A stretch of 64,000 bases of DNA from the NCBI GenBank assembly GCA_029237695.1, contig CM055265.1, positions 46,313,056 to 46,377,055 of the forward strand, written 5' to 3'. Below are positions 1-11,639 of this stretch, piece by piece; position 1 is the first letter of the stretch; each line of letters begins with the position of its first letter. Made by a program: the position numbers and the translations under genes. Source of the stretch: Conchocele bisecta. Lineage: Eukaryota > Mollusca > Bivalvia > Lucinida > Thyasiridae. The notes beneath the pieces were generated by a model. The model was not told where the DNA came from, made no database searches, and saw only the letters and a list, made by a program, of their open reading frames with translations.

Positions 1-60
1 ACAGTTGAGCAAATACAGATGGAAATACACCTGTAAATAGGGAGGACAATACATTCAACA

Positions 61-582
61 TTAAATGTACATGCCCACTCAGTAGGCACACGTTCTTTAT
101 ATATAGTTTTGTATATTCTGTAGATATGACATCTTCAGGCCAAATAAACATTCATTTCACCATAAACCCCACGTACTGATTGGCATTAATATACAATTTA
201 TATCAGACGTAGTATTTCCACACTGATATCAGGGGCGATAATAGTGTTTCCTTAAAATGTTAACGGACATTACTATTTATTCTCTGTATTTATTTGTTGA
301 TGTGTAATGATCATACTTTATAATCTGTCGAAATATTATTTTTTCAGGTGACGCATTTAATTAGTATAAATAATTTACATATATCATGCCTCATTTGCAT
401 ATGAAAATAGCCTAATACCACCGCGAGTCACTATGAGTAAAATAAATATTACTATAAATGATTATATCTGTATAGCGGGCACTCCTATTTTTTTTAGAAC
501 TAGTGGAATGGTGACGCAATTATACACTTATTTAATTCCTATAAAGAATAGTTTGTTCCTACTGAATGGGCATGTACCTTCA
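61..582. mobile_element. TTAA-type MITE, family T1, copy 1
   Basis: A non-coding element of about 520 bp begins at TTAA followed by ATGTACATGCCCACTCAGTAGG. It ends in the inverted match CCTACTGAATGGGCATGTACCTT at 557-580, where the right TTAA has decayed to ttca. Related copies lie at 12,520-13,709 and 32,430-32,745. TTAA target duplication and short inverted ends are the signature of piggyBac-type elements; no transposase is present, so it would be non-autonomous. The piggyBac assignment is inferred from the TTAA and inverted ends only. Confidence 0.65.
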
Positions 583-1639
583 TTTGAATGTGACAAGCCT
601 TAACTTACAATCGGTATTCCAATATGTAGACACACTCAGATAAATCTGCATTCGTGTATGTATACAACAATGTGTTAAGTACATTCATGTATACATGTAT
701 ATATTACATCATATTTATGCAGGTCTTGGTTTACAGATGTTCTATGGACACGATTTGATTTAATTCATAATTCGTACTCTGCATTGTTTGTCGCAAATTT
801 AGGTTTAAATGTGTTTATTGATGGGGGGGGGGGGGTGGGGTGGTGGTCAGACCCAACCCCGCTCTAACATTTTTGCAGACAATTGTTACTGCAATAGCAG
901 GTTGTTACACCGCCTTGTGTTTGTTTTGGGGGTGTTACGGTAGCATTTTGTCTTTTGGAGAGTCAACTCGCTAAGCTTTCAGTGAGCGAGTATCGTAGCC
1001 TATTGTTCTGAAACAAGCAACTAAACTTCGAAGTCAGAGTGAAACATGCAAATCTCAGCGGAAATTACGTCAGCTAAGTTCACGATGTCATATCTTTTGA
1101 CGTTGTCAGACTCCCGAAGACAGGTTTTCTCGCGACGCGGCTCATATCATTTCAAGATGAAGTCATTTTATACAGATACTTATTGAATGCTTAAGCTAGT
1201 ATCTCACTGGGCTGCGACTGTTGGCGCAAATTGCGAACGGCAATCGCGAGGGCGTTTCCAAAATGTCTCGAAACGTTCGTAGGGCACCTCTCTCTCGTGT
1301 CGCTGGAATTTTGAACATGTTCAAAAAATTCGCGCGACAAATTTACTCTAAAAATAGTCACAGAGTCGTCGCGGCTGTCTCGAACCCGTCTCGAACCCTT
1401 CTCAATTTAGTTTCCGTCTGTCAAAAAGTGCGAGAAATGTGAGACACTTTGTGTGGGGTTGGCGATCCATGAAACTAAATTGTGATTGAAGCCCCGGGCA
1501 CAACGGATCGTACGAAATTGTGTCGTGGTAGACCCATACAATATTTGTCATGGCCAGGTCTTGCAACATGCCCGAAATCTATTTCGAGTGGTCACAAGGG
1601 CTACAACACATTAAAGATGGTTTGGCGATGGGGACGCGA
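583..1639. other. No gene recognised
   Basis: This stretch holds an interrupted poly-G tract (about 824-840) and a more GC-rich part (1,060-1,480). A 73-codon frame at 1,221-1,442 resembles no family I know and has no supporting context. Nothing else can be supported. Confidence 0.4.
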
Positions 1640-2510
1640 CAGAAAACAAAGATAATTATGTCGTGGTTATGTCGTGGGTGTGTCGTCAGTCGTGCGACAG
1701 TCGTGGGACCATCGTCAGTTGTCGGGCATTGTCGGGGGCTGTTTTTCACGCAAGACTGTCGCACAACAGTCGTGGGTCACTCGTGGGACGATCGCGCGTC
1801 CGTCTCCCGACTATATAACGAGGCCCGGTCTGTTGCCTGCCATTTGCTCTCGAGATTTTTCAGTGGAAACATCGAAGTTCTGCCCGAATTTTGGACATTT
1901 GTCACTTTATTTTATTCAACTTTTGGCCCGGATTAACGCCAACAGCACTATATTATGCTCGTGCTGGAGTTCCGCCAGACGCCCCCTCAGCAGGGCCAGG
2001 CGTAGTCGCTCAGGTGGAATAGCCATTCTCTCTCAGCGACGACAGACAGTTTTTATTTCCAAGCGTTCATTCATTATATACCCCTCAAAAAATGAAAATA
2101 TGTTGCAAGACTAACGCAAGACTAACGCACGACAGACTTGCAATGTTGTCGAAATGTATATACAAAGTATATACGAAATGAAATATTCGTGAGACAATCT
2201 TGCAACTGTCTCACGACTGTCCTGCGACAATCGTGAGACAGTCGTAGGACAGTCGTGCGACAGTCGTAAGATTGTTTGACTAAAATGTTTTGTTCCGGTA
2301 CCCACGACAAAATATTTATCGCACGACAGTCGCAAGACTGTCGCCAGACTGTCGTAAGACAAACTCACGACAGCCACAAGACATAGATACCACAAAAAAT
2401 CGTCGAACAAAAAAGGTGCATGTCCAATTTTGACTCACGACGGCAAGTCGATGCCACGATGCTCAAAATTTCGTAGGACTGTCTTGCGACGACCCCCGAT
2501 GACCCACGAT
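1640..2510. repeat. Degenerate GTCG-type minisatellite
   Basis: Variants of the roughly 10-12-bp phrase 'gtcgtgcgacagtc' or 'gactgtcgtaagac' recur densely at 1,660-1,790 and 2,105-2,380 and more sparsely to 2,510. Because the phrase is partly self-complementary (cgac/gtcg), it opens reading frames on both strands rich in Thr, Val, Arg and Ser. Those frames are by-products of the repeat, not genes. Confidence 0.6.
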
Positions 2511-3127
2511 TTTCCCAATTGCGAATAAATTGCGAACAAATTGTGACATAGCGCAAAAGTACATGCAAGTCATGACTCCAAAACAGTGACAGTATGCCAT
2601 CTTTAAAGGCATGTACATTACTACTAGTTTTATGTTATTATGATTTATAAAGTTACTATATGAGTCCCAGTAAGTTAATGCAAGTAGAAGATGTGTTGCA
2701 TGTTGGTCTTACTTCTACTGATAGGTATCAGTCCATTGTCCATCAACACATCACTACTGTCTGTTCCACGTGTTGCTGTCAATTTCCAAAAGTTTTCGTT
2801 TTATCAAATTTTTTTTTTGGGGAGGATGACTTTTTTGTTATTGATGAAAAAGTACTTACTTTTAAAATATTTTTTAGATTTAATGTGTTTAATGGCCAAA
2901 TGTGCGTTGGCAGCACAATGTGGAACAGACAGTAATTGACCGTGATGCTTTGTGTTACTTTGTGATATGAAGCCTGCACTATAGTTATGCGGAGTAAACA
3001 ACCACACAGTCGTAACAATTAGTTAAATCACGTAAATAATTTCAGATGACCGATGTACTCGATATATAATATATATTATATTCTCAGGCAAGCGAACTTT
3101 TTTTAAGTTAATATCTCGGGCAATATA

Positions 3128-3202
3128 CATGCTGGGGATTATGATAGCCCTGTTAAAATCATGGAGGGGATTATGATAGCCCCGGCAAAAACGATGGAGG
3201 GG
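3128..3202. repeat. Left part of a ~33-bp minisatellite split by an LTR element
   Basis: Units reading roughly 'ggggattatgatagcccctgcaaaaa' repeat here and resume at 8,081-8,210, immediately after the LTR retroelement. The array is therefore the pre-insertion target and was cut in two by the element. Confidence 0.75.
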
Positions 3203-3207
3203 GTTAT

Positions 3208-5107
3208 TGTCACACCTCAATTAGACTCGTGATCAATGGAGTATTTATTTACAAGATATACACGGTATTTGCACTGTACAAACGTATAAGGGTGTGATAG
3301 AGTATCGTTCACTACTTATCACTTACCCGCTCTCTATATCACTCCTACAATACTAAACCTTCTACCGTACTACTCCCCTTATTACCCTACTACTCAATCT
3401 ATGCAATTCCTCCTATGCTACCTCTTCCTTTAGTACACCTCCTACGATACCACCTATTTCTATACCCCTCCTCCTATACTACCTCTCCATCCATGATGCT
3501 AACTTCAGATACTGTCCGACGATACTCCTCTAGTTACCTATATACACGTAATGTCAATTAATCATTCATATAATATGTCATACCATTCGGTAATAATGAA
3601 CATGAAACACATGCATGCACATATCATATCACAATTACAATAAATTAGATATGAAATTCCCAAATGACGTTACCAAATTTGTCACAGTTACAAGTTTGTC
3701 ACAGTTACTATTTCATCATGTGTCCTATTGTTGTACACTCTATATGATTCTCATAATATGTGATAGTTAATTTATGTCTATAGTATAGGACTGTACATAA
3801 ACACGGTGGTTAATGCTGGCTCCACGCACTGTTGCACACAAATGTCAAGTTTCATAGTTGCTACACGAACTGTAGCATCGTAACGTACATTAATGAAAGT
3901 CACACCAATTACGTTGCATGTATATATCATGCAACACTCGCACGTATGACACCAATACCGCTGCACACACTGTAGCAAATGATCAATGGGTTACACAACG
4001 TAGCCACACACACTGTAGCAAATGATCACTGGGTTACACAACGTAGCTACACACACTGTAGCAAGTTACACACGGATTACACCATATATGTTGTACACAC
4101 TGTAGCAAGTTACACACGGATTACACCATATATGTTGTACACACTGTAGCATGTTACCTCTTGGCTACGATTAAACAAACTTTGCTACACACACTGTAGC
4201 AAAGCATTACTGGTTACACCACATATGTTGCAAACACTGTAGCTTTATCCAACCTGGTTACAGTTACACAAACTTTGCTACACACACTGTAGCAAGTTAC
4301 ACATACGGGTTACACCGCATCTGCCACACACACTGTAGCAAGTTACACATGCGGGTTACGCCACATCTGCTACACACACTGTAGCAAGTTACACATGCGG
4401 GTTACGCCACATCTGCTACACACACTGTAGCAAGTTACACATGCGGGTTACGCCACATCTGCTACACACACTGTAGCAAGTTACACTGGAGCACGATTCT
4501 GCCTCGTCTACACATAGCCTTCCGTCACTGGTCTACTCTAGGCAAGAATGCTGCGCCTACACCCGTCGCTACGTCTCGGGTGGACACTGCAATACAAAGT
4601 ACAGCTACATTTGCACCTTGCTATACATTAACATACTTGCATATTAATAGTTGGTACAGCCTTTACAAATACAATCCAGTCAGTTTGCAGACAAAAGTTG
4701 TGCACACATTTATGCAGCCAATACAGTTCCAATTTAGAAAATAAAAACTGCTCTAGAGTCCACTATTGTATCCCTTATCTCTTACATCTACTACCTAACA
4801 ACACTACACGGTACTTACGTGGGCAATGGGTGTATAAGACGACATAAATCCTGAATATTTGCACAACACACATCCAACTTCACCAAACTTTCCCAGCTGA
4901 CTGTCCAGAGTATTCACACAAATTTCTCACCTACGGAAATTTACTCACCCTACCTATCTACAACTAAGCCTAGCCATTGTGAGATAATTACACCCAAAGC
5001 CTTGACCAGAGTGACCATTCCCAATACTGTTAATACCCACAGGCACTTGGATAAATTACCATTCCTATATCCACAGGTACTCGATACCAGTACATCAGAT
5101 CGTGACA
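3208..5107 (-). repeat. Complete LTR (1.9 kb), 3' LTR of the Gmr1-like element
   Basis: The repeat opens with TGTCAC and closes with GTGACA. Positions 4,595-5,107 are nearly identical to 7,568-8,080. The remaining 1.39 kb has no partner because the other LTR lost it. The LTR carries an internal 46-bp minisatellite. The left boundary is supported by the GTTAT target duplication. Confidence 0.8.
3800..4485. repeat. 46-bp hairpin minisatellite inside the LTR
   Basis: About 14 degenerate units repeat. The last three or four (from about 4,306) are almost identical and 46 bp long, reading ttacacatgcgggttacg then ccacatctg. Every unit carries GCTACACACACTGTAGC, whose GCTAC/GTAGC arms can form a short hairpin. 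Units become more uniform toward 4,480, which suggests recent expansion at that end. It lies in the part of the LTR missing from the other copy. Confidence 0.8.
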
Positions 5108-5203
5108 TTACTCCCCCTTAAAGCAAATTTCCCACAATTTGTCTCATTCCGATCTGACGTACACCGATTACCTTCCACCTATGGTACGTCGAGAACCTCA
5201 TCA

Positions 5204-5817
5204 CTATATCCCTTCCTCTGTAGAACATCTACTTAGGAGATCAGCACCTACATTGTCCACTCCTCTAACACCACGTAGAGAGAATCTGTATGGCTGTAAA
5301 GCCAGTGCCCATCTCATAACTCTCCCATTGGTCACCTTCGCCTTGGTCATCCAAATCAGTGGCTGGTGATCCGTTTCCAACACAAACTGTAGCCCATACA
5401 AATACTTCTGAAACTTTTGTATACCCCACATAATAGCTAAGCACTCTTTCTCAATCGTAGAGTATGCTTTCTCGCTAACCAAAAGCTTCCTACTTGCATA
5501 CATGACAGGAAATGTCTCCCCATCACACTCCTGCAAAAGCACAGCACCGATACCCACATCAGACGCATCTGTTCTCGCTGTGAATCCAAGTGATAGGTCT
5601 GGTAACTGAAGAATTTGACCACTAGACATATTTTCCTTGCGTGTCTGGAATGCCAATTCCTGACTATCTGTCCATTCAACAACTTCATCCTACCATCACC
5701 AACAACATGACCTACACCTTCTAACATATTCTGTCCGATGGTGGTCAGAACATCTTGATACTTAGTCAAATGTGTAAACACCTGTTCCGATTGCTCTGTG
5801 GTTAATGTGTCCGCCAC
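5204..5817 (-). pseudogene. Pol remnant: RT leader fused to RNase H (Gmr1-like)
   Basis: The minus strand first encodes a short segment (5,817-5,700, with 'LTKYQDVLTTI') typical of the linker before gypsy RT. After a junction near 5,690, the frame 5,656-5,204 encodes RNase H with FTARTDASDVGIGAVLLQE, STIEKECLAI and TDHQPL. The last readable part ends with 'NVGADLLSR'. The whole RT palm domain is absent between these parts, so this is a deletion derivative. The 3' LTR follows about 100 bp downstream. Confidence 0.85.
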
Positions 5818-5841
5818 CGTAACATCATTAACAGTTTCAGT

Positions 5842-6741
5842 TTATTCCAACACAGGAGATAGTATCTGCTGGTGCTCATTCTTACGATGCTCCTCACAAT
5901 CCTTACTTGGAGTTACATTCCCTAAGCCTGAACATACATACTGCAAACTGGTCATCCCCGCTGCACAGACAATGGTGTTCGCTGCTACCCTATCAACATA
6001 CCTCTTCAACAAATTTATGTGATACGTATGTATCTTACCATTCACTTTCACTCTGTAATCACCAATACCAACCCGCTCCACTACTTCATATGGTCCTTTT
6101 CACTGCGTCAAAAGCTTGTTCCGATCAGTTGGCAACAACACCAGCACTTTCTGGCCTACGTCGAGCAATGACATCTGCCTCAATGGTATATTAGTAACCA
6201 TACATTTTGGTATAGTTGTCTGACATATATTACAAGACATGCATTGCCGTCTAACATCTCTCCCTAATCCTGGCCAATACAATTGTGACTGTATTCTATC
6301 AATAGTTTTCCGAACACCAAGATGACCTCCCATAAGTGATTTGTGAGCTACTTTCATTACTTGTTCCTTAAGGGTCTTATGAATCACTACCTGCTCAAAG
6401 ACTCTTCCATGTTCCACTGTTGGTGATGAAAACGTCCGACATAACACTCCATTCGTGTACATAAATGTTGATACATTGTTACCTGTATGCCGTTCTTCTC
6501 TGCTTTTTCCTAACTCGTGCAGTTTCGCTATACTTACATCTTCTTGCTGTTGTTCTATCAATTGCTCTCTGTCTATGGATACATCCATCTCCACTGCTGT
6601 TTTCAATGGTTTCATAGGTTTGGAATTATCCGTTGTTTGACTGAGTGTCCCTACTGCACTTACCGTGTTGTGGTTTTCTTTTTGCCATGTTGGGTCTGGG
6701 TCGTATGGGTTTCTAGCACCTGGTATGTTACCTAAAATCAC
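5842..6741 (-). pseudogene. Integrase remnant (zinc domain + C-terminal domain, core deleted)
   Basis: The minus-strand frame from 6,741 begins with the post-protease phrase 'VILGNIPGAR' and leads into the H2C2 zinc domain: 'HKSLMGGHLGVRKT', then 'YWPGLGRDVRRQC' and 'CNICQ'. Directly after 'IPLRQMSLL' it jumps to 'DVGQKVLVLLPTD', normally found beyond the catalytic core. The D,D-35-E core has been deleted cleanly. A TGA at about 6,099 interrupts the C-terminal part, which resumes to 5,842 with 'GDYRVKVNGKIHTYHIN'. It sits between protease and RNase H, the Gmr1-type position. Confidence 0.85.
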
Positions 6742-6756
6742 ATCATATAGGGTTCC

Positions 6757-7483
6757 TTACATACACACTGCATGTACTGTACCTTTACAGTATGGTGTGT
6801 CTAGATCCACTGAACTGATTGGACATTCTACTTCAGTTCCATTTACCAACTTACAATTTTGCGTTGCTCCAGTCAATTTTGTACCACAGTCTATTGCCTG
6901 ATTAACAATTACTCCGCTACACCCAGTATCTCTCAAAACACTAATATCCTTACCGTTAGCAAAACCCTTATGCACGGGCATGTTCTGTAAGTGTGTCTTT
7001 ATAGCACCAATACTCACCTTTACCTGGTTTCCATCAGCAGGTTTTCCTGATGATACATTTATATGATGTCTGTCATGTATGTGTTCAGTGTTCCTTACCT
7101 CTACACTAGACACTTGGACCTTGTTCTTTGGGCACTCTCTTTCCATATGCCCTACCTTTGCACACACATAACATTGTCTCTCATTTGGGGAAACATATGG
7201 TTTTCTATTACCTATATCACTACCCGACCTGGTTGGGTTTAACTTACCATCATCTGATTTTTTTGTATTCTGATGTAAACTTATGAGGTCTGCCCTGATT
7301 ATAATACGGAGTGTCTCTTGCCTCAAGGAAATGTTCAGCTAATTGGGCCATATCTATTGCGGTGGTTGGTTTTCTCTCCCTCAAAAACACACTTAAATCC
7401 TTATCGGTGATGTTGAGAATCTGTTCTCGAAGTAATACATCCTTTACCCCATCAAAGGTTTGTTCAGTTTCACTCAGTTCCAC
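6757..7483 (-). pseudogene. Gag (SCAN-like) - CCHC - aspartic protease remnant
   Basis: Two overlapping minus-strand frames encode the Gag C-terminus and protease. The first (7,483-7,250) reads 'LLREQILNITDKDLSVFLRE' and 'DMAQLAEHFLEAR', the helix pattern of SCAN-like Gag domains. The second (7,326-6,757) has a CCHC knuckle, CYVCAKVGHMERECPKN, then the protease active site as 'LRDTGCSG'. The usual Gag N-terminus is gone: the sequence runs straight into LTR DNA at 7,568. SCAN domains are known to derive from Gmr1-like Gag proteins, which agrees with the domain order of this element. Confidence 0.8.
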
Positions 7484-7567
7484 CTACCTTGTGAAGTAAT
7501 TTTCTATTCTCACTACACATTGACTAAATGTCTCACCTTGTTCTATATTTGATTTTCGGTGTAACCA

Positions 7568-8080
7568 AAGTACAGCTACATTTGCACCTTGCTATACATT
7601 AACATACTTGCATATTAATAGTTGGTACAGCCTTTACAAATACAATCCAGTCAGTTTGCAGACAAAAGTTGTGCACACATTTATGCAGCCAATACAGTTC
7701 CAATTTAGAAAATAAAAACTGCTCTAGATTCCACTATTGTATCCCTTATCTCTTACATCTACTACTTAACAACACTACACGGTACTTACGCCAACTGGGC
7801 TGTATAAGACGACATAAATCCTGAATATTTGCACAACACACATCCAACTTCACCAAACTTTCCCAGCTGACTGTCCAGAGTATTCACACAAATTTCTCAC
7901 CTACGGAAATTTACTCACCCTACCTATCTACAACTAAGCCTAGCCATTGTGAGATAATTACACCCAAAGCATTGACCAGAGTGACCATTCCCAATACTGT
8001 TAGTACACCACAGCCATTTGAATAATTTACCATTCCTATATCCACAGGTACTCGATACCAGTACATCAGATCGTGACAGT
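7568..8080 (-). repeat. Truncated 5' LTR of the Gmr1-like element
   Basis: This is nearly identical to 4,595-5,107 and ends in GTGACA beside the GTTAT duplication. The first 1.39 kb (plus-strand sense) of the LTR, the primer-binding site and the Gag start are missing. LTR sequence joins Gag coding sequence at about 7,568. Confidence 0.85.
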
Positions 8081-8210
8081 TATGATAGCCCCTGCAAAAA
8101 TATGAAGGGGATTATGATAGCCCCTGCAAAACTATGAAGGGGATTATGATACCCCTGTCATTTTTCAGCGAAGAGGATTATGAACGAAGGGGATTTTGAT
8201 ATACACTCCT
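8081..8210. repeat. Right part of the split minisatellite
   Basis: Three to four degenerate units of 'gattatgatagcccctgcaaaa' plus 'tatgaagggg' continue the array from 3,128-3,202. Confidence 0.75.
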
Positions 8211-8444
8211 ATCCAAGACGTTGCACACTGTGGCGGTTTAAGCACGTTGAACGGGTGCAACATTCGATCATTCACATTTCAATACAAGTTTAGTATTATT
8301 CACATTATACTTGCAACTGCTTGTTCATCGCCTGTTCATTTGCACCAATAGGCTGAATGGAATCGAACAATGAAACTTTGAAACACAAACGAGGCACATA
8401 CCAAACAACCGATTTATTCCTCTACACTTTGTATTCATAATTAT

Positions 8445-8713
8445 GCAAAGTATACTTTGAGGGAGTAATCATTTATTTTTCCAGAAATGCATTATTTAAT
8501 ATATAACTCACGACTACATATATTTGATGATTAAAAATATGCAGAATTATTATACTGAATGTATTACATTATCACAGCCAAAATGGCTGTGATAATGTAA
8601 CAAATTCAGTATAATACAAATTAATAAATTTATGCTTAAATTGAACATTTCTCCCTCAAAGTATACTTTGCTAGATAAGTATACTTTGCAATGTTGGTGA
8701 AATATGCTACACT
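8445..8713. mobile_element. Palindromic MITE-A, copy 1
   Basis: The element carries AAAGTATACTTT near both ends and a central hairpin ATTATCACAGCC/GGCTGTGATAAT at about 8,570-8,600. The right terminus 'ttgcaatgttggtgaaat' matches the other copies; the left terminal 25 bp are lost. It is non-coding. Confidence 0.75.
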
Positions 8714-8796
8714 GATGTGGGGCAGAAGCGTATACAAGTATATGTAGCTGTGCTGGGAAAAAAATGGGTTTATGGCTTTTACGACAAGTTAGACCT

Positions 8797-9101
8797 GTAG
8801 CCTATTTCACCAACATTGCAAAGTATACTTTAGTAGCAAAGTATACTTTGAGGGAGAAATTTTCAATTTTATGATAAATTTATTAATTTTTATTATACTG
8901 AATTTATTACATTATCACAGCCATTTAGGCTGTGATAATGTAATACATTCAGTATAATAATTCTGCATAATTTTAATCATCAAATATATGCAGTTGTTAG
9001 TTTTATCTGAAATAATGCATTTCAGGAAAAATAAATGATTACTCCCTCACAGTATACTTTGCTGGAAAAGTATACTTTGCAATGTTGGTGAAATAGGCTA
9101 C
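8797..9101. mobile_element. Palindromic MITE-A, copy 2 (complete)
   Basis: Both inverted ends are present: GTAGCCTATTTCACCAACA at the left and its complement at 9,082-9,101. The central hairpin lies at about 8,913-8,943. It lies 83 bp from copy 1 in opposite orientation, so the pair can fold together. Confidence 0.8.
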
Positions 9102-9102
9102 A

Positions 9103-9136
9103 GATCAGCCTGCGAATCCGCACAGTCTGATCAGGA
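9103..9136. repeat. GATCAG...CTGATC dispersed motif
   Basis: A palindromic phrase starts gatcagcctgcgaatccg and ends cagtctgatcagg, abutting MITE-A copy 2. A second copy is at 58,857-58,886. I remember near-identical phrases as abundant in heterodont bivalves; that is recall, not a search. Confidence 0.5.
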
Positions 9137-9273
9137 CCTACATTTGTCAGTGAATCGTCTGCCATGCTCCGAAGAAACATTTAGTGGACGAGTCAGAAGG
9201 GGTCACCATTACCACTTTGGGTTGGTGTGGCGGTGCAATGATGCAGTTTGGATCTGGTAGCTGAACGATTGTA

Positions 9274-9660
9274 CAGAGCTCCAGATAAGGTGCGTATTTG
9301 CTTAAATACCCAATTAAAATTGCAAAAAAACAATTGAAATCAGAAAGCAATGAAAAATGTGTGGTACCTTTATCATGCTACAGAAAACAATAAACAGACC
9401 ACAAATATAGCATAGTTTTCTTATATTTTTCCATGAAAACACATCTTGGTATTTCATTAGAATTGTCTCCAAGGAGACAATTCTAATGAAATGCCAAAAT
9501 ATGCTTTAATTTACAAGCAAACTATTAAATAAGTGTGGTCTGCTGATGTGTAAACAGTAGTGTGATTTTATTTTACCCAATTAAAATGTTGAATTACCCA
9601 ATTGCTTCAGAAATGATGGAGTGACACTACTCAATTACTAATTCCTTATCTGGAGCCCTG
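9274..9660. mobile_element. MITE-B, copy 1
   Basis: The ends are CAGAGCTCCAGATAAGG and CCTTATCTGGAGCCCTG, inverted. A central perfect hairpin AGAATTGTCTCC/GGAGACAATTCT lies at about 9,460-9,486. A second copy at 16,232-16,626 has the same ends and hairpin. It is non-coding. Confidence 0.8.
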
Positions 9661-9661
9661 T

Positions 9662-9901
9662 GGCCCGTTTCACTAAACTTCGTAGGACTAAAATCTTCGT
9701 AAGTGCAAAGTTAGGATCGTCTGGAAATTTCAATTGATGGATTTACATTTATTGAGCATAGGCTGCATATGCCTATGATGAATACATGCAAATCCAATGA
9801 TTGTTTACAAGAAAACATTGTTAATGTGCAATTTACAGACTATCATAATTATACACTTACGAACATTTTAGTCCTACGAAGTTTAGTGAAACGGCCCCCT
9901 G
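9662..9901. mobile_element. MITE-C, copy 1
   Basis: The inverted ends are GGCCCGTTTCACTAAACTTC and its complement at 9,877-9,898. It directly abuts MITE-B. A shorter copy is at 25,032-25,191. An overlapping 68-codon frame is a by-product. Confidence 0.75.
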
Positions 9902-11639
9902 GATTGTATGGCCTTGCCACTTACGGCTTGTCTTTAACAAATTCAAAGAATAGTAGAGATGCACATTCATATTAGAAATGATAACTGAAAATGTGTTGTT
10001 TGTGATTTGTCTCCCTAATATTTATCTCCATTTGTTTTTTCGCAGAATGATTTTCTGTCGATCCAAAACTTGAGTACTATTTTTGGAGTATTTTCATGAT
10101 ATTTCACACTTGCTTAAAACATGAGCCAACGGTGTGTCTCGTGCCAGAACGACAACTCTCACCTTGCTAACATACCATTTATCTGCCTTTATTTTTGTAG
10201 CTGCCTGTATTCAATATCTAGTTTTTTTAAACTATGTATCATGTAAAACACAAATACAATCAGATATTTTGTTTTATTGATGCATATTGTGAGCATTAAT
10301 TCGTTATGGCCGCCACAAATAAGTTTAGCTCAGCACATGGCATTTTATAAACAATTTTCAGCTACTTTTAAAGTTCTTAAAAGCAGTATATGTGTCAAGT
10401 AAGGCATACATCTGTATTTGCTAATTATTGAACCTCCTTGGATAAACTAGTAATTAATGAATACAAGATGGCCGCCACAAAATCCAGTGTGACATAGATG
10501 TTTGCATTGAATGATTTAAGAAAAGTGTAGCAATGTATTTTATAGTACAAATTGAATCATTTGACATACAATGCAATACACTTGAGCATACACATAATTC
10601 CCAATTGTTTACAAAACCAATGGTTTGTGTTTCGTTTACTTTCTTTCATATTGCATATTTGGATTTGCATACCACTGGTAACAATAATACATTTTTAACA
10701 AGGCTGAAAATGCACGTTTTATTGTTTTATATTTACTTTATTTTTAGTCACAAACATACATGTTACATAATAGGAAATATATACATGTGTAGACACTGGA
10801 GTGTACATGACAGCAGGGTACAAGTCCACTTTATTTCAATTATGTTAATACATTTATTAATTATGCTTAAAATTCTCATCAACATCCATGTACCAATACT
10901 AGTAATTCATTTCCGTAATACCGAAAGCGGTGTAAATGTAGTCACATGTAAAAAGTTACTTGATCTACACAATATATGTATGACATTGAACTGATTAAAG
11001 CACTGTTCAATGACACCAAGCGATGTTTTGAATCTCCAATCATGATCCTATAATGCATAATGCACACTACCCATCATTTAATGCATAATGTTAAATGAGC
11101 TATCCACATGAGTGAATGACCACCAAATACATGCTGCTTTGTATATGCAATAACATGCATATTAATCCAGTGTAACAGTATAATAGTTTGACTTGTGAAG
11201 TAATTCATAGCGACCACATTCACATTCACCAGACGCCAACATACAGCGTCATCAGACTCATCTGGATTACCAAAATATAACAGATTTTGCCAAACCTTGA
11301 ACTATGCCCTGGTGACGAACATTCTAATATGTATGTGATATGAGATCAATGAAGGCTATACACATATAAGGAGAAATGGACACGTGTATCATAGTTCGAC
11401 GTTGATGGTTGACACATTTTGAGAAATAATTGTTCTAAATATGTCTGAGTGAAAGTATTATCAAAATATTTGGTTGGTATCTTATTTTTTATAAAAAAAA
11501 ATAAATAAATAATTAGTTTGTATAATAAACGAGGGCATCGTTATCACTAAGCATGTATTGCCCTCGCTGGCAGCCTTTCTAATAAGAAAAGGAAAAATAA
11601 CATTTTGCCGTACAAACAAGGTCGACATAAGTCCTCAAT
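9902..11639. other. No gene recognised; AT-rich repeat-like DNA
   Basis: The region is AT-rich with two 'atggccgcc' YY1-like motifs (10,305 and 10,465). A 153-codon frame (10,533-10,994) has biased composition, matches no family I know, and is likely chance. Confidence 0.4.

Larger units (their letters stand above)
3208..8080 (-). mobile_element. Gmr1-like Ty3/gypsy LTR retrotransposon, internally deleted
   Basis: The element is bounded by the 5-bp direct repeat GTTAT (3,203-3,207 and 8,081-8,085). Its ends are TGTCAC at 3,208 and GTGACA at 8,075-8,080. Reading the minus strand, domains appear as LTR fragment, gag, CCHC knuckle, aspartic protease, integrase zinc domain, integrase C-terminal part, linker, RNase H, full LTR. 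Integrase lying before RT/RNase H is the Gmr1-type order, opposite to the usual Ty3/gypsy order. At least three deletions (5' LTR/leader, integrase core, RT) and several stops show the copy is dead. Coding by this copy is not expected. Confidence 0.85.

Noticed and set aside
3800..4485. CRISPR array (regular repeats about 46 bp apart)
   Set aside because: No unique spacers of constant length: whole units repeat. The setting is an animal LTR element.
10533..10994. 153-codon plus-strand frame
   Set aside because: AT-rich, biased composition with many Ile, His and Leu, no domain, no matching neighbour, and no codon signal I can see. Such a length is possible by chance in 64 kb.
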